A stretch of DNA of 14,875 nucleotides from UBA668 sp038234785 (GTDB lineage Bacteria; Actinomycetota; Acidimicrobiia; Acidimicrobiales; Ilumatobacteraceae), in the NCBI GenBank assembly GCA_038234785.1, contig JBBQTC010000080.1:1-14875 (forward strand), read 5' to 3'. Shown here one piece after another: positions 7,204 through 14,661 of the stretch. The notes below the pieces were generated by a model, which was not told the origin of the DNA, made no database searches, and saw only the letters and a program-made list of their open reading frames with translations. How positions within the stretch are numbered: position 1 is the first letter of the stretch; each line of letters opens with the position of its first letter. A program made the translations under genes and the position numbers.

Positions 7204-7239
7204 CGCCAAACCCGGTGCCCGACGGTGGAGCGTCAGAGG
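7197..7239. terminator. Bidirectional terminator containing both convergent stop codons
   Basis: A perfect 10-bp inverted repeat: CCTCTGACGC at 7197-7206 and GCGTCAGAGG at 7230-7239, with a 23-nt loop. The TGA of the SpoIIM-like gene (7201-7203) lies in the left arm and the TGA of the DUF58 gene (complement of 7233-7235) lies at the symmetric place in the right arm. Transcripts from either side would form the same stem. No T-run follows, so termination efficiency is uncertain. Confidence 0.65.
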
Positions 7240-8561
7240 CGGCCGCTGGCCTTGAGCTCGAGGTACGTGTCGACGAGTTCGGTGGCGAGGCGACCCGGAG
7301 CCGCGTCCACCACCACGGCACCCGCGGCCCGCAGGCGCGCCACCGAGCGAGCTCGTTGGGCGAGCTGGCTGACCGCAGCCGCCTCCCGGTACGCCTCGCT
7401 CGGCCACTCGTGCGCCGCTCCCCGCGCCCACTCCTGCACCGCAGGATCCTGCACCGCTGCCACCACGACCAGATGGCGGCGAGTGATGATCGGCAGAGCA
7501 GGCAGCAGCGCCTGCTCCACCACGGCCTCCACGAGATCGGTGAGCACGATGTACAGCGACCGGCGACGGAATCGAGCGGCGGCGTACCCGAACGCGACGT
7601 CGTAGGCGCTCTCGCTGTAGTCGGGCTCGAGGAGATACATGGCCTCCGCCGCGCGACCCAGCTGACTCTTGCCGTTGGTCGGCACGAGGATGCTGCGCAC
7701 CTGGTGATCGAAGGCCAGCATGCCGACGCGGTCCCCGACCTTGGTCGCCGCCTGCACGACCCCCAGCACGGCGTCCATCGCGTGTTCCACCCGGGGTACG
7801 CCGCCGACGGTTCCCGCCATCACCCGTCCGTTGTCCAGCAACAGCACCAGGTTCTGGTTGCGCTCGGCCCGGAACTGCTTCACGATCGGCCGCTGCAGTC
7901 GCACCGTCGCCGGCCAGTCGATGCGGCGGAACTCGTCGTCGGGTCGATAGTCGCGCAACTGGTCGAACTCGGTGCCCCCGCCACTGGTTCGAATCGAGCG
8001 AAGGCCGATCTCGAGCACGCGCGGCACCCTGATCCTCCGCTGCACCTCCTCGCGGCTCGGATAGGCCGGCATGACCCGGATCCCGCCGGGTACGTTCCTG
8101 GTCGCCTGGCGACTGACCATTCGGAGCGGCCCCTCGACGCGCACCGTCACCGCCGACAGCGGGAAGCGACCACGACGGGCGGGCCGCAACGACGTGCGCG
8201 ACCGGAGCCGAGCGCCAGGCGCGAGCGTGGCAGAGACGCGTCGACGTTCGGCGCCGAGGCTCGGCCACAGCGCGTCGGTGACCGTGACCCGCCCTCTGCG
8301 TCCACCGCGGTTGTCGATCACCCACGTCAACTCGGCGGACTCCCCCATCGTCAGCGACTCGGGCACGTCGCGTGTCACGTCGATCCGCGCCGGTGAGACG
8401 CACGCGACGGTGTCGGCCACGAACACCACGAGCACGACGATCTCAACGGCGACGAGCGCCAGCCAGCTCCGCCCTGGCCAGGCGAACAGCGCGAGACCCG
8501 ACGCGGCGATGAGCGCGGCGAACCACACCGTCGGCACCGGGTACGCAGGTCGAGATCTCAT
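7233..8561 (-). CDS. DUF58 protein with VWA-like fold, MoxR partner
   Basis: A 442-residue protein with two N-terminal membrane helices (about 11-28 and 33-52), a beta-rich extracytoplasmic or cytosolic region (about 58-165), and then the DUF58 core with its hallmark TSGGGTEFDQLRDYRPDDE (192-210) and FRRIDWPATVRL. A von Willebrand A-like domain follows from about 236. Its metal-site motif is degenerate: LLLDNGRVM at 240-248 in place of the DxSxS of true MIDAS sites, with TDL kept near 341. DUF58 proteins are usually encoded next to MoxR AAA+ ATPases and are thought to be their partners or substrates in assembling envelope or enzyme complexes. The ATG at 8561 lies 22 nt after the moxR stop with no Shine-Dalgarno, so translation probably follows from upstream. 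Confidence 0.92.
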   Translation of the reverse strand: MRSRPAYPVPTVWFAALIAASGLALFAWPGRSWLALVAVEIVVLVVFVADTVACVSPARIDVTRDVPESLTMGESAELTWVIDNRGGRRGRVTVTDALWPSLGAERRRVSATLAPGARLRSRTSLRPARRGRFPLSAVTVRVEGPLRMVSRQATRNVPGGIRVMPAYPSREEVQRRIRVPRVLEIGLRSIRTSGGGTEFDQLRDYRPDDEFRRIDWPATVRLQRPIVKQFRAERNQNLVLLLDNGRVMAGTVGGVPRVEHAMDAVLGVVQAATKVGDRVGMLAFDHQVRSILVPTNGKSQLGRAAEAMYLLEPDYSESAYDVAFGYAAARFRRRSLYIVLTDLVEAVVEQALLPALPIITRRHLVVVAAVQDPAVQEWARGAAHEWPSEAYREAAAVSQLAQRARSVARLRAAGAVVVDAAPGRLATELVDTYLELKASGRL

Positions 8562-8571
8562 CGCAGGGCGG

Positions 8572-8583
8572 CCGAACGTTCGG
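8572..8583. repeat. Perfect 12-bp palindrome between moxR and the DUF58 gene
   Basis: CCGAACGTTCGG directly follows the moxR stop codon on the minus strand and ends 10 bp before the DUF58 ATG. Wobble and Watson-Crick pairs on either side (8570-8571 with 8584-8585) could lengthen an RNA hairpin to about six pairs with an ACGT loop. It might modulate the DUF58 message or bind a dimeric protein; it could also be chance. Confidence 0.4.
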
Positions 8584-9564
8584 TCAACGCGGCGTCGGGA
8601 CGGTGGCGAGGAGGCCGTCGAGCACGGCGTCGGCCGTCGTGCCCTCCAACTCGAGTTCGGGTCGCACCATCACACGGTGGCGCAGACAGGGCTTGGCGAC
8701 CGCCTTCACCTCGTCGGGCGTCACGAACTGGCGGCCGCTCAGCCACGCCCATGCCTTCGCGGCGTGGAGCAACCAGGTGGTGCCACGGGGCGACACCCCG
8801 AGTTGCAGCGCCGGTGACTCCCGGGTGGCCCGACAGAGGGCGACGATGTACTGCTGGACGGCCGGATCCACACGGATGGCCTGGATCGCTGCCCTGCCCG
8901 CCGCCAGGTCGGCGGCGCTCGCCACCGGCCGCACGCCGGCCGCGGTGACGTCGTGCGGATTCATTCCGGCGTCGTGACGGCCGACCATCAGCAGCTCCTG
9001 ATCGGCGGTCGGGTAGGTCATGTTCAGCTTGAACAGGAATCGGTCGAGCTGCGCCTCGGGAAGCGGGTAGGTGCCCTCGTACTCGATCGGGTTCTGCGTG
9101 GCGATCACGAGAAACGGGTCCGGCAGCGCCCGCGTGGTCCCGTCGAAGGTGACCTGGCGCTCCTCCATCGCCTCGAGGAGCGCCGCCTGGGTCTTGGGCG
9201 GAGTGCGGTTGATCTCGTCGGCGAGGAGCAGGTTGGTGAACACCGGGCCCTCACGGAACCGGAAGGTGATGCCCTCGGCCGACTGCGCCACCAGTTGCTG
9301 GCCGATCACGTCGCTCGGCATCAGGTCCGGCGTGAACTGGACGCGGGTGAACTTCATGTCGAACGCCGCCGCGAGGCTCTTGGCCAGCAGCGTCTTGGCG
9401 ACACCGGGAACACCCTCGAGGAGGATGTGCCCGTTGACGAGCAGCGCGGCGATGGCACCGGTGAGCACACCGTCCTGGCCGACGACCACCTTGGCCACCT
9501 CGGCCCGGACCGCGAGGACCGCGTCGAGGGGGGGTCGGGCCATTTGCTCGGTCGGGTCAGTCAT
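8584..9564 (-). CDS. MoxR-family AAA+ ATPase
   Basis: MoxR ATPases are AAA+ chaperones that use ATP hydrolysis to mature or activate partner complexes, often with VWA-domain proteins encoded beside them. The 326-residue protein has Walker A GVPGVAKT (51-58), Walker B LLLADE (112-117) followed by INRTPPKTQAALLEAMEE, sensor 1 in ATQNP (155-159), and the LPEAQLDRFLF arginine-bearing segment after it. The C-terminal lid contains LGVSPRGTTWLLHAAKAWA, typical of the family. Length and motifs are intact, so it should be active. The ATG at 9564 has AAGGAG 6 nt upstream; a longer frame to 9933 lies inside the DUF4350 gene. It overlaps the upstream DUF4350 gene by 8 nt and precedes DUF58. The set resembles the mycobacterial moxR2 region. 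Confidence 0.96.
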   Translation of the reverse strand: MTDPTEQMARPPLDAVLAVRAEVAKVVVGQDGVLTGAIAALLVNGHILLEGVPGVAKTLLAKSLAAAFDMKFTRVQFTPDLMPSDVIGQQLVAQSAEGITFRFREGPVFTNLLLADEINRTPPKTQAALLEAMEERQVTFDGTTRALPDPFLVIATQNPIEYEGTYPLPEAQLDRFLFKLNMTYPTADQELLMVGRHDAGMNPHDVTAAGVRPVASAADLAAGRAAIQAIRVDPAVQQYIVALCRATRESPALQLGVSPRGTTWLLHAAKAWAWLSGRQFVTPDEVKAVAKPCLRHRVMVRPELELEGTTADAVLDGLLATVPTPR

Positions 9565-10732
9565 GGTGGGCTCCTTCGAGGACGAGATCGCGGATCTCCT
9601 GGAGGCTGTTGCTGAGTTGCAGCAGCTCGTGATGGTCGGACACGTCGCGGTGCAGCACCGCGCTGATCCGGCCGGGGGCAAGGTCGGTCCGCGCCGACAC
9701 GGCGGCGTCGAGCGACTCGATCGATGTGCTGCTCGGCAACCGGAACCGCTCGCACAGGGCGCGGAACAGGTTGCCGCGCAACAGCCACCCGGCCCGTTGT
9801 GCGTGCCGGGCGCGGTGCATGAGGCTGCCGGTCGCGACCACGAGCTCGCTCCCGGCGACCGGCACCTGCTCCGGTTCCCGAACCGGCCGACCGGGGCGGA
9901 TCGCCTTCGCCAACGCAAACACGAGGAACGCAATGGCCAGTTGGGTGACGGCCATCCACACGCCCGGTCGAACCAGATCGCTCAACGACTTGTCGCCGGT
10001 GCCGATGTCGGCAACCGTCTTGGGCGCTTCGGCCCCGAGCACGATGCTCAACCGCGATCCGCTGGTGGGGGCCAACAACGCAGTGGCGAGCGCCGCGTTG
10101 TCGGCGAAGCGAAGGTAGCGATTCGTGAACAACTTGTTGTCGCCGAGCGCCACCACGACTCCCTCGGCGCGCGGCCTCGCCACGGCGAACGCAGTGGAAC
10201 GGCTCCCGAAGCAGGAGGACTCACCCGGGCCGACGCGGAGTTCCACGCCTTCGTAGACGTACAGCCCCCGAAGGTGCGCCATCGATCCGATGGTGCATGT
10301 GCCCGCCGGGACGTTGACCTGTTGCGACAGGTCGTTGCCCAGCACGACCTCCGACCCGTCGATCGTCGTCGCCGATCGGTCGCCCGCGAGGGGGCTGTCG
10401 GGATCAGCCATCACGACGACGCCCCCGGCGTCCGCGAACGACCGCAGGTCGCGACGCTGGTCCTGGTTCAACCGGTCCTGCAAGACCAACACCCGTCGGT
10501 CGGCCCCCGGCGTGGGCACCGAGCGCACCACTTCGACGTCGGCCCCGTACTGCCGCAGCAGAATGACGAGACCCCTCGCACCGTCGTCGGCCCCGCTGCG
10601 TGGATCGAACGGCTGCGCGTGCGGTTGGGCGCGCACCAGCAACATCATCGCGACGGCGACGAGCACGACCAGCAGGGCACTGAAGGCCACTCGGCCGCCG
10701 CCGCCTGCGTCCGCCGGAGCGCCTCTGCTCAT
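9557..10732 (-). CDS. DUF4350-domain membrane protein
   Basis: A 391-residue protein with an N-terminal membrane helix (about 16-34), an exposed domain (about 40-255) and a second helix (about 258-278) followed by a cytosolic tail of some 110 residues. The exposed part carries the DUF4350 pattern: GARGLVILLRQYGADVEV (51-68), a nucleotide-amidotransferase-like core with FADAGGVVVMADPDSPLA (99-116), and VVVALGDNKLFTNRYLRFADNAAL (about 182-205). Proteins of this kind are regularly found beside MoxR and DUF58; their function is not established. A pair of cysteines (C146, C174) in the exposed domain could form a disulfide; this is speculation. The ATG at 10732 overlaps the stop of the DUF4129 gene as ATGA, and its own end overlaps the moxR start by 8 nt. 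Confidence 0.9.
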   Translation of the reverse strand: MSRGAPADAGGGGRVAFSALLVVLVAVAMMLLVRAQPHAQPFDPRSGADDGARGLVILLRQYGADVEVVRSVPTPGADRRVLVLQDRLNQDQRRDLRSFADAGGVVVMADPDSPLAGDRSATTIDGSEVVLGNDLSQQVNVPAGTCTIGSMAHLRGLYVYEGVELRVGPGESSCFGSRSTAFAVARPRAEGVVVALGDNKLFTNRYLRFADNAALATALLAPTSGSRLSIVLGAEAPKTVADIGTGDKSLSDLVRPGVWMAVTQLAIAFLVFALAKAIRPGRPVREPEQVPVAGSELVVATGSLMHRARHAQRAGWLLRGNLFRALCERFRLPSSTSIESLDAAVSARTDLAPGRISAVLHRDVSDHHELLQLSNSLQEIRDLVLEGAHHD

Positions 10733-11436
10733 CGACGATCACCGGAGGTGGCCAGGACGTCGCGCTCCAACTCCTGAAAGCGGTCGTCGTCGGAGGAATC
10801 CACCTCGAGATGCCCGTACCAGGCACCGTCGAACAGCTCCGCAGCCGCGGCGAAGGAGCGCCCCGCGTCGGGCCGCACACGTCGCAGCTGCGCCCGCTCC
10901 TCACCCGTGGTCCGTCCGGGGATCTCGTCGATCAGCCCCCGTCGAGCCAGGTCGGCCACCAGCGCTCGATAGCGGCACCGGAGCGCGTCGCGATACCGGC
11001 CGGCGCGGCGATGCTCGTCTGCCTCGTGTCGCCAGTTGACGGGCTCGCGGGAACGATCGACCGCCACCACCTCGCGTTCGACGGTGTCGAGGTCGTCGTC
11101 GTCGTGTTCGTCGCTCCCTCGCCGCCGAGACCAACCGCCGGCGCGACCGGCAACCGCCCGGACCAGCAGCACCACCAGTCCGATCACGGCCGCCAGGAGC
11201 AGGATCCACAGCAGCAGGGAGACGAAGCCGAGGTCCCATCCACCCCCCGAGTCGCTGCGAGGGCGCGGAGGGTTGGTCGTGACGGGCGTGCAGATCTTCT
11301 GGTTCGACGAGACGATCTTGCAGGCCTGTTCTCGCACGGCATCGGGGTTCTGATCGACGGGCCCGAGTTGGCCGTCGGGCGGCGCGGCGGCGAGCCACCA
11401 CCCCGTCGTGATCGTGACCTGCCACGACCGGATCAT
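10729..11436 (-). CDS. DUF4129-domain membrane protein
   Basis: A 235-residue protein. The N-terminal 65 residues are polar and Pro/Asn-rich with two cysteines (C39, C49) and would lie outside the cell. A single strong membrane helix spans about 69-94, a very acidic linker follows (DEHDDDD), and the C-terminal DUF4129 domain (about 130-215) has the family pattern DALRCRYRALVADLARRGLI followed by EIPGRTTGEE and FDGAWYGHL. DUF4129 is typical of MoxR/DUF58 operons and of transglutaminase-like envelope proteins; its role is unknown. The ATG at 11436 overlaps the preceding gene's stop as ATGA (11433-11436) and its own stop overlaps the DUF4350 start the same way, so translation is probably coupled on both sides. 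Confidence 0.88.
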   Translation of the reverse strand: MIRSWQVTITTGWWLAAAPPDGQLGPVDQNPDAVREQACKIVSSNQKICTPVTTNPPRPRSDSGGGWDLGFVSLLLWILLLAAVIGLVVLLVRAVAGRAGGWSRRRGSDEHDDDDLDTVEREVVAVDRSREPVNWRHEADEHRRAGRYRDALRCRYRALVADLARRGLIDEIPGRTTGEERAQLRRVRPDAGRSFAAAAELFDGAWYGHLEVDSSDDDRFQELERDVLATSGDRR

Positions 11437-12293
11437 CGACGCGACCCGAAGACGCGATCAGCTGCCATCGAGATGTCGATGCCCTCGGCGTGCACGCGCA
11501 GTTGGACGTAGAACTGGGCAGTGGCCAGCGCCGAGAACGGCACCACGACCAGCAACGCCAGTTGCGAGGCCACTCCCTGCACCAGGTAGCCGAACGAGCC
11601 GAACGTGACGAGGCCGGTGCTCTCGGCGAGGTACGGCAGTTCGGAGATGAAGAGGAACAGCAGCCCTCCGATCAGCCCGCACGCCAGGACGAAGGCGTAC
11701 GCGGCCCCGAACCGGGTACGAACCAGGCGCACCGCGCGCCCGAGCGAACGGACACCACCCCCCTCGGTCATGAGCACCGGTACGACCACGAGCACCATCG
11801 CGCTGAACAGCGCAACGACGGGCAACACGAAGGTGACGGCACCCGCTGCGACAGAGGGAGCATTCACCACGCCGAGTGCGATGAAGACCGCCCACCAGTG
11901 GGTGAGCACCCAGGTGAGCACCAGCCACGGGGATCGCCGCAGCACGGCGACGACGCCGTCGCGGATCGTCGGCTGCCCTCCCATCTGATAGCGGACCAGG
12001 AACACCGCCGCGTACGCGCCGATCAAGTGGGCGGTGAACGACTCGACGACGATCGCGAGGAACACCGAGGTGTTCTCGACGCCGATGTACCCACGGTCGG
12101 CGAACAGCCCGTCGAGCGAACTGAAGTCGTTGAACGCCAGGACGGACAGAAACAGGTTCAGCGCCACCATGGGCAGCATGAACACCGCCGCGCCCAACAG
12201 GACCGTGCGTGCGTGTTGCTGCAGGACGTGCGCGCCGCCGTCGATCGAGCCGAGCACGAGTCGCTCGGTGCGCCGCAAACGAGGGCGGGCCAC
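11433..12293 (-). CDS. Six-helix membrane protein, first gene of the MoxR operon
   Basis: No function is known to me. From the GTG chosen here the protein has 286 residues, with about six membrane helices (near 30-54, 75-100, 120-142, 146-172, 193-215 and 232-260). The C-terminal stretch FYVQLRVHAEGIDISM resembles the conserved end (LRVRxEGLDL-like) of membrane proteins often placed before DUF4129 genes; some are annotated as resembling a glycerophosphodiester phosphodiesterase membrane domain. The frame continues upstream to an ATG at 12416 that overlaps the divergent methyltransferase start, which is unlikely. GTG 12293 has GAGGG 8 nt upstream and leaves a short basic N-terminus before the first conserved segment; GTG 12341 is the main alternative. 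It leads the five-gene operon and overlaps the DUF4129 gene by 4 nt. Confidence 0.82.
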   Translation of the reverse strand: MARPRLRRTERLVLGSIDGGAHVLQQHARTVLLGAAVFMLPMVALNLFLSVLAFNDFSSLDGLFADRGYIGVENTSVFLAIVVESFTAHLIGAYAAVFLVRYQMGGQPTIRDGVVAVLRRSPWLVLTWVLTHWWAVFIALGVVNAPSVAAGAVTFVLPVVALFSAMVLVVVPVLMTEGGGVRSLGRAVRLVRTRFGAAYAFVLACGLIGGLLFLFISELPYLAESTGLVTFGSFGYLVQGVASQLALLVVVPFSALATAQFYVQLRVHAEGIDISMAADRVFGSRR

Positions 12294-12414
12294 CGTTGCG
12301 ACCCTCGGGTCCGACCCCAGGGAAGCGACGATGCCGGGCACGGCCCCGGTCCTCGTCTCCGATTCGATCCCGGCCCACTGGCTCACGGGCGTCATTCTGG
12401 TCGAAGATGGCACC
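12294..12414. promoter_or_regulatory. Divergent intergenic region: MoxR operon / methyltransferase
   Basis: About 121 bp between the likely GTG of the MoxR operon's first gene and the ATG of the methyltransferase, so promoters in both directions are expected. A CATTCT hexamer at 12393-12398 could be a weak -10 for the plus gene. No clear -35 and no strong Shine-Dalgarno are visible for the plus gene. A small imperfect dyad, GGGT-CCG-ACCC, lies at about 12307-12317. If the operon really starts at GTG 12341 the region shrinks to about 73 bp. Confidence 0.4.
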
Positions 12415-13179
12415 ATGCGCGGCTACCACGACGAGAGTTACGGCGACGGATTCGCCGATGTCTACGACGAGTGGTACGACGGGATCACCGACATCGCGGT
12501 GACAACGGCGGCCCTGCGGTCGCTGGCCGGTGGTGGCCGGGTGCTCGAATTGGGTGTGGGGACGGGCCGGCTGGCCGTCCCGCTCGCCGAAATCGGGGTC
12601 GAGGTGTGGGGCATCGACACCAGCACGGCGATGCTGGCCAAGATGGCCACCAAACCCGGTGCCGAGACCGTCCACACGGTCATCGGCGACATGGTCGACG
12701 ACCTTCCGGCAGGACCGTTCGCGCTCGTCTTCGTCGCCTACAACACGTTCTTCGGACTGCTCACCGATGCCCGCCAGCAGGCGTGCTTCGATGCGGTCTC
12801 GGCGCGCCTGGTCGACGGTGGCCGATTCGCCATCGAGGCCTTCGTCCCCGACACCGAGGCCGACGCCGCGTCGAGTGTCACCGTGCGGTCGATCCAGGCC
12901 GATCGCGTCGTGCTCCACGTCAACACCAGCGATCCGGGGCAGCAACGTGCCGAAGGGCACTACATCGACATCACGGAGGCGGGCGGAGTGAAATTGCGCC
13001 CCTGGAGCATCAGATGGGCCACTCCGGTGCAGCTCGACGGGATGGCGTCCAACGCGAACATGCAGCTCACGGCGCGTTGGGAGTCCTTCGACGGCGCCCC
13101 GTTCGGCCCAGAGAGCACCCGCCACGTGAGCGTCTACGAGAAGGTTCGCACCGCAAATTCCGAGCACGTCCGCGCCTGA
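12415..13179 (+). CDS. Class I SAM-dependent methyltransferase
   Basis: A 254-residue protein with a Rossmann-type methyltransferase core. Seen in order: an N-terminal YDEWYDGIT cap segment (17-25), SAM-binding motif I VLELGVGTGRLAVPLA (43-58), motif II acidic residue in GIDTS (66-70), an acidic GDM turn (91-93), and the motif IV region ALVFVAYNTFFGL (103-115), as is common for this family. The C-terminal half (about 150-245) is beta-rich and probably forms the substrate side. The substrate cannot be told from the sequence. The ATG at 12415 starts the natural N-terminus; the frame extends upstream to 12034 but only as a shadow of the divergent gene. The galT-like gene starts 30 bp downstream and could be co-transcribed. 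Confidence 0.92.
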   Translation: MRGYHDESYGDGFADVYDEWYDGITDIAVTTAALRSLAGGGRVLELGVGTGRLAVPLAEIGVEVWGIDTSTAMLAKMATKPGAETVHTVIGDMVDDLPAGPFALVFVAYNTFFGLLTDARQQACFDAVSARLVDGGRFAIEAFVPDTEADAASSVTVRSIQADRVVLHVNTSDPGQQRAEGHYIDITEAGGVKLRPWSIRWATPVQLDGMASNANMQLTARWESFDGAPFGPESTRHVSVYEKVRTANSEHVRA

Positions 13180-13209
13180 ATCGCCTCCGGGTCGTAGGCT
13201 GATCGGGCT

Positions 13210-14193
13210 GTGAGCCAACTCCGACTGAACCCCCTCACGGGACGGTGGGTCACCATCGTCGCCGACCGGGCCAAGCGCCCGTCCGACTTCGCACCGCGCG
13301 CTGCCCAGGTCGAGGCCGAGCCCGACCGTCCGTGCCCGTTCTGCCCCGGCAACGAGGAAGCCACGCTGCCGGCCCTCGAGACCCTCGACGAGGGTGGGCA
13401 CTGGCGCATGCGCCTCATCCCCAACCTCTACCCCGCGTTCGACGGTGACGAGCCCTTCGCCGTGCATCACCTCGGCCCTGTGCACGTGCAGGCCGACGCC
13501 AGCGGCATCCACGAGGTGTTCGTCTACACCCCCGACCACGACGGTGGCGCCCACCTGCTGTCCGACGACGACGCGGCGCAGATGATGCTGCTGCTCAGCC
13601 GGCGCCTGCAACAGCATGCGGCGAGCAAGAACGTCCGCTACACGCAAGCGATCATCAACCACGGCCGCGAGGCGGGTGCTTCCCTCGCCCACCCGCACGG
13701 TCAGCTGCTCGGTCTTCCGTTCGTCCCCGGCGAGATCCTCGAGGAGCAGCGTGCATTCTCCCGGTTCGAGGGCGGCTGCATCCTCTGCGCGACGGTCGAG
13801 GCCGAACTCGTCGACGGCACTCGGGTCCTGTTCTCCACCGACGATGTCGTGTGCGTCAGCCCGTACTGGGCAGGGTCGCCGTACGAGCTGCTGATCATCC
13901 CCCGCAGCCACGACCTGCACCTCACCGACAGCACCGACGCCACCCTGAAGGCAATGGGTATGGCCGTGCGCGACTCGCTCATCTCCTTGCGCGAGATCCA
14001 CGGCGATGTGGCGTACAACCTGGTGTTCCACACGGCGCCGCACCACTACACCGGCGCGTACCACTGGCACGTGCATCTGTTCCCGAAGCTGGTCACCACG
14101 GCCGGGTTCGAGCGCGGCACCGGGGTCATGATCAACATCGTGCCGCCCGAACTCGCCGCCGAACAGCTGCGCAAGGTCGCCATCGAAGCCTGA
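13210..14193 (+). CDS. galT: GalT-like nucleotidylyltransferase (galactose-1-phosphate uridylyltransferase family)
   Basis: A 327-residue HIT-superfamily protein of the GalT family, which transfers a nucleotide monophosphate from a nucleotide-sugar to a sugar phosphate through a covalent His-NMP intermediate. The active-site motif HPHGQ is at 161-165, with H163 the expected nucleophile; Q165 fits GalT proper, whereas HPHSQ-type relatives include ADP-glucose phosphorylases. Probable metal ligands are CPFC (C42, C45), a further CILC pair (C190, C193), and the C-terminal YHWHVHLFPKL (H285, H287, H289). The N-terminus RLNPLTGRWVTIVADRAKRP is typical of the family. The GTG at 13210 has no clear Shine-Dalgarno; TAGGCT at 13195-13200 may be a -10 giving a leaderless message. 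No galK or galE is nearby, so the sugar substrate is uncertain and the symbol is by family only. Confidence 0.9.
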   Translation: MSQLRLNPLTGRWVTIVADRAKRPSDFAPRAAQVEAEPDRPCPFCPGNEEATLPALETLDEGGHWRMRLIPNLYPAFDGDEPFAVHHLGPVHVQADASGIHEVFVYTPDHDGGAHLLSDDDAAQMMLLLSRRLQQHAASKNVRYTQAIINHGREAGASLAHPHGQLLGLPFVPGEILEEQRAFSRFEGGCILCATVEAELVDGTRVLFSTDDVVCVSPYWAGSPYELLIIPRSHDLHLTDSTDATLKAMGMAVRDSLISLREIHGDVAYNLVFHTAPHHYTGAYHWHVHLFPKLVTTAGFERGTGVMINIVPPELAAEQLRKVAIEA

Positions 14194-14198
14194 CCGGA

Positions 14199-14651
14199 AT
14201 GTCCGGTATCCAGGTCAGCATCGAGATCGACGCCACACCCGCGCAGGTGTGGGCGGTCGTCGAGCCGGTCGAGGACCACGTGCAGTGGATGCACGATGCC
14301 GTCGCGATCAGGTTCACGACCGAGCTGACCCGTGGCGTCGGCACCGAGTTCCTGTGCGACACCAAGGTCGGCCCGTTCCGACTCGTCGACCGGATGGAGA
14401 TCACCGAGTGGGTGCCGGGTGAGGTGATGGGGGTCCGCCACACCGGACTCGTCACCGGGACTGGTCGCTTCACGCTGACACCGATCGACCTCGGCCGGCG
14501 CACCCGGTTCGCGTGGCAGGAGTCGCTGACGTTCCCATGGTGGATGGCCGGCCCCGCGGGTGCCTGGGCGGGTGGCAAGGTCGCCCTGGGGCCGATCTGG
14601 CGCCGCAACCTGAAGAACCTGCGAGCGATCGTCGAGCAGCGCCCGGCCTGA
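14199..14651 (+). CDS. SRPBCC-fold (START/Bet v1-like, polyketide cyclase-type) protein
   Basis: A 150-residue single-domain protein with the SRPBCC pattern: an opening strand IQVSIEIDATPAQVWAVVEP (4-23) with the helix that follows, a central strand series (GTEFLCDTKVGPFRLVDRME), and a long C-terminal helix (GPIWRRNLKNLRAIVEQR). Such proteins hold a hydrophobic ligand in a deep cavity and act as lipid or polyketide binding or cyclising proteins; many short ones are annotated as polyketide cyclase/dehydrase-like without evidence. The ATG at 14199 begins 5 nt after the galT stop, so the two are co-transcribed. The gene ends inside a 10-bp tandem repeat and is followed by an inverted repeat. Confidence 0.88.
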   Translation: MSGIQVSIEIDATPAQVWAVVEPVEDHVQWMHDAVAIRFTTELTRGVGTEFLCDTKVGPFRLVDRMEITEWVPGEVMGVRHTGLVTGTGRFTLTPIDLGRRTRFAWQESLTFPWWMAGPAGAWAGGKVALGPIWRRNLKNLRAIVEQRPA

Positions 14652-14661
14652 CCCGGCCTGA
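14642..14661 (+). repeat. 10-bp tandem duplication across a stop codon
   Basis: CCCGGCCTGA occurs twice in a row (14642-14651, 14652-14661). The first copy holds the last two codons and TGA of the SRPBCC gene; the second is just beyond the stop. A third partial copy starts as CCCGG and merges into the following inverted repeat. Confidence 0.7.

Noticed and set aside
6196..8403. 735-codon minus-strand open frame over the SpoIIM-like and DUF58 genes
   Set aside because: Antisense to the SpoIIM-like gene and out of frame with DUF58; extremely Arg-rich product with no motif.
7233..9564. MoxR plus VWA-like protein as an antiphage ternary system
   Set aside because: The neighbours are the standard DUF4350, DUF4129, RDD and SpoIIM-like genes of a conserved chromosomal locus; no protease, nuclease or effector gene accompanies them.
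11458..14076. 872-codon minus-strand open frame across the methyltransferase and galT region
   Set aside because: It runs antisense to two well-supported genes and in another frame across the membrane-protein gene; composition is typical of a shadow frame.
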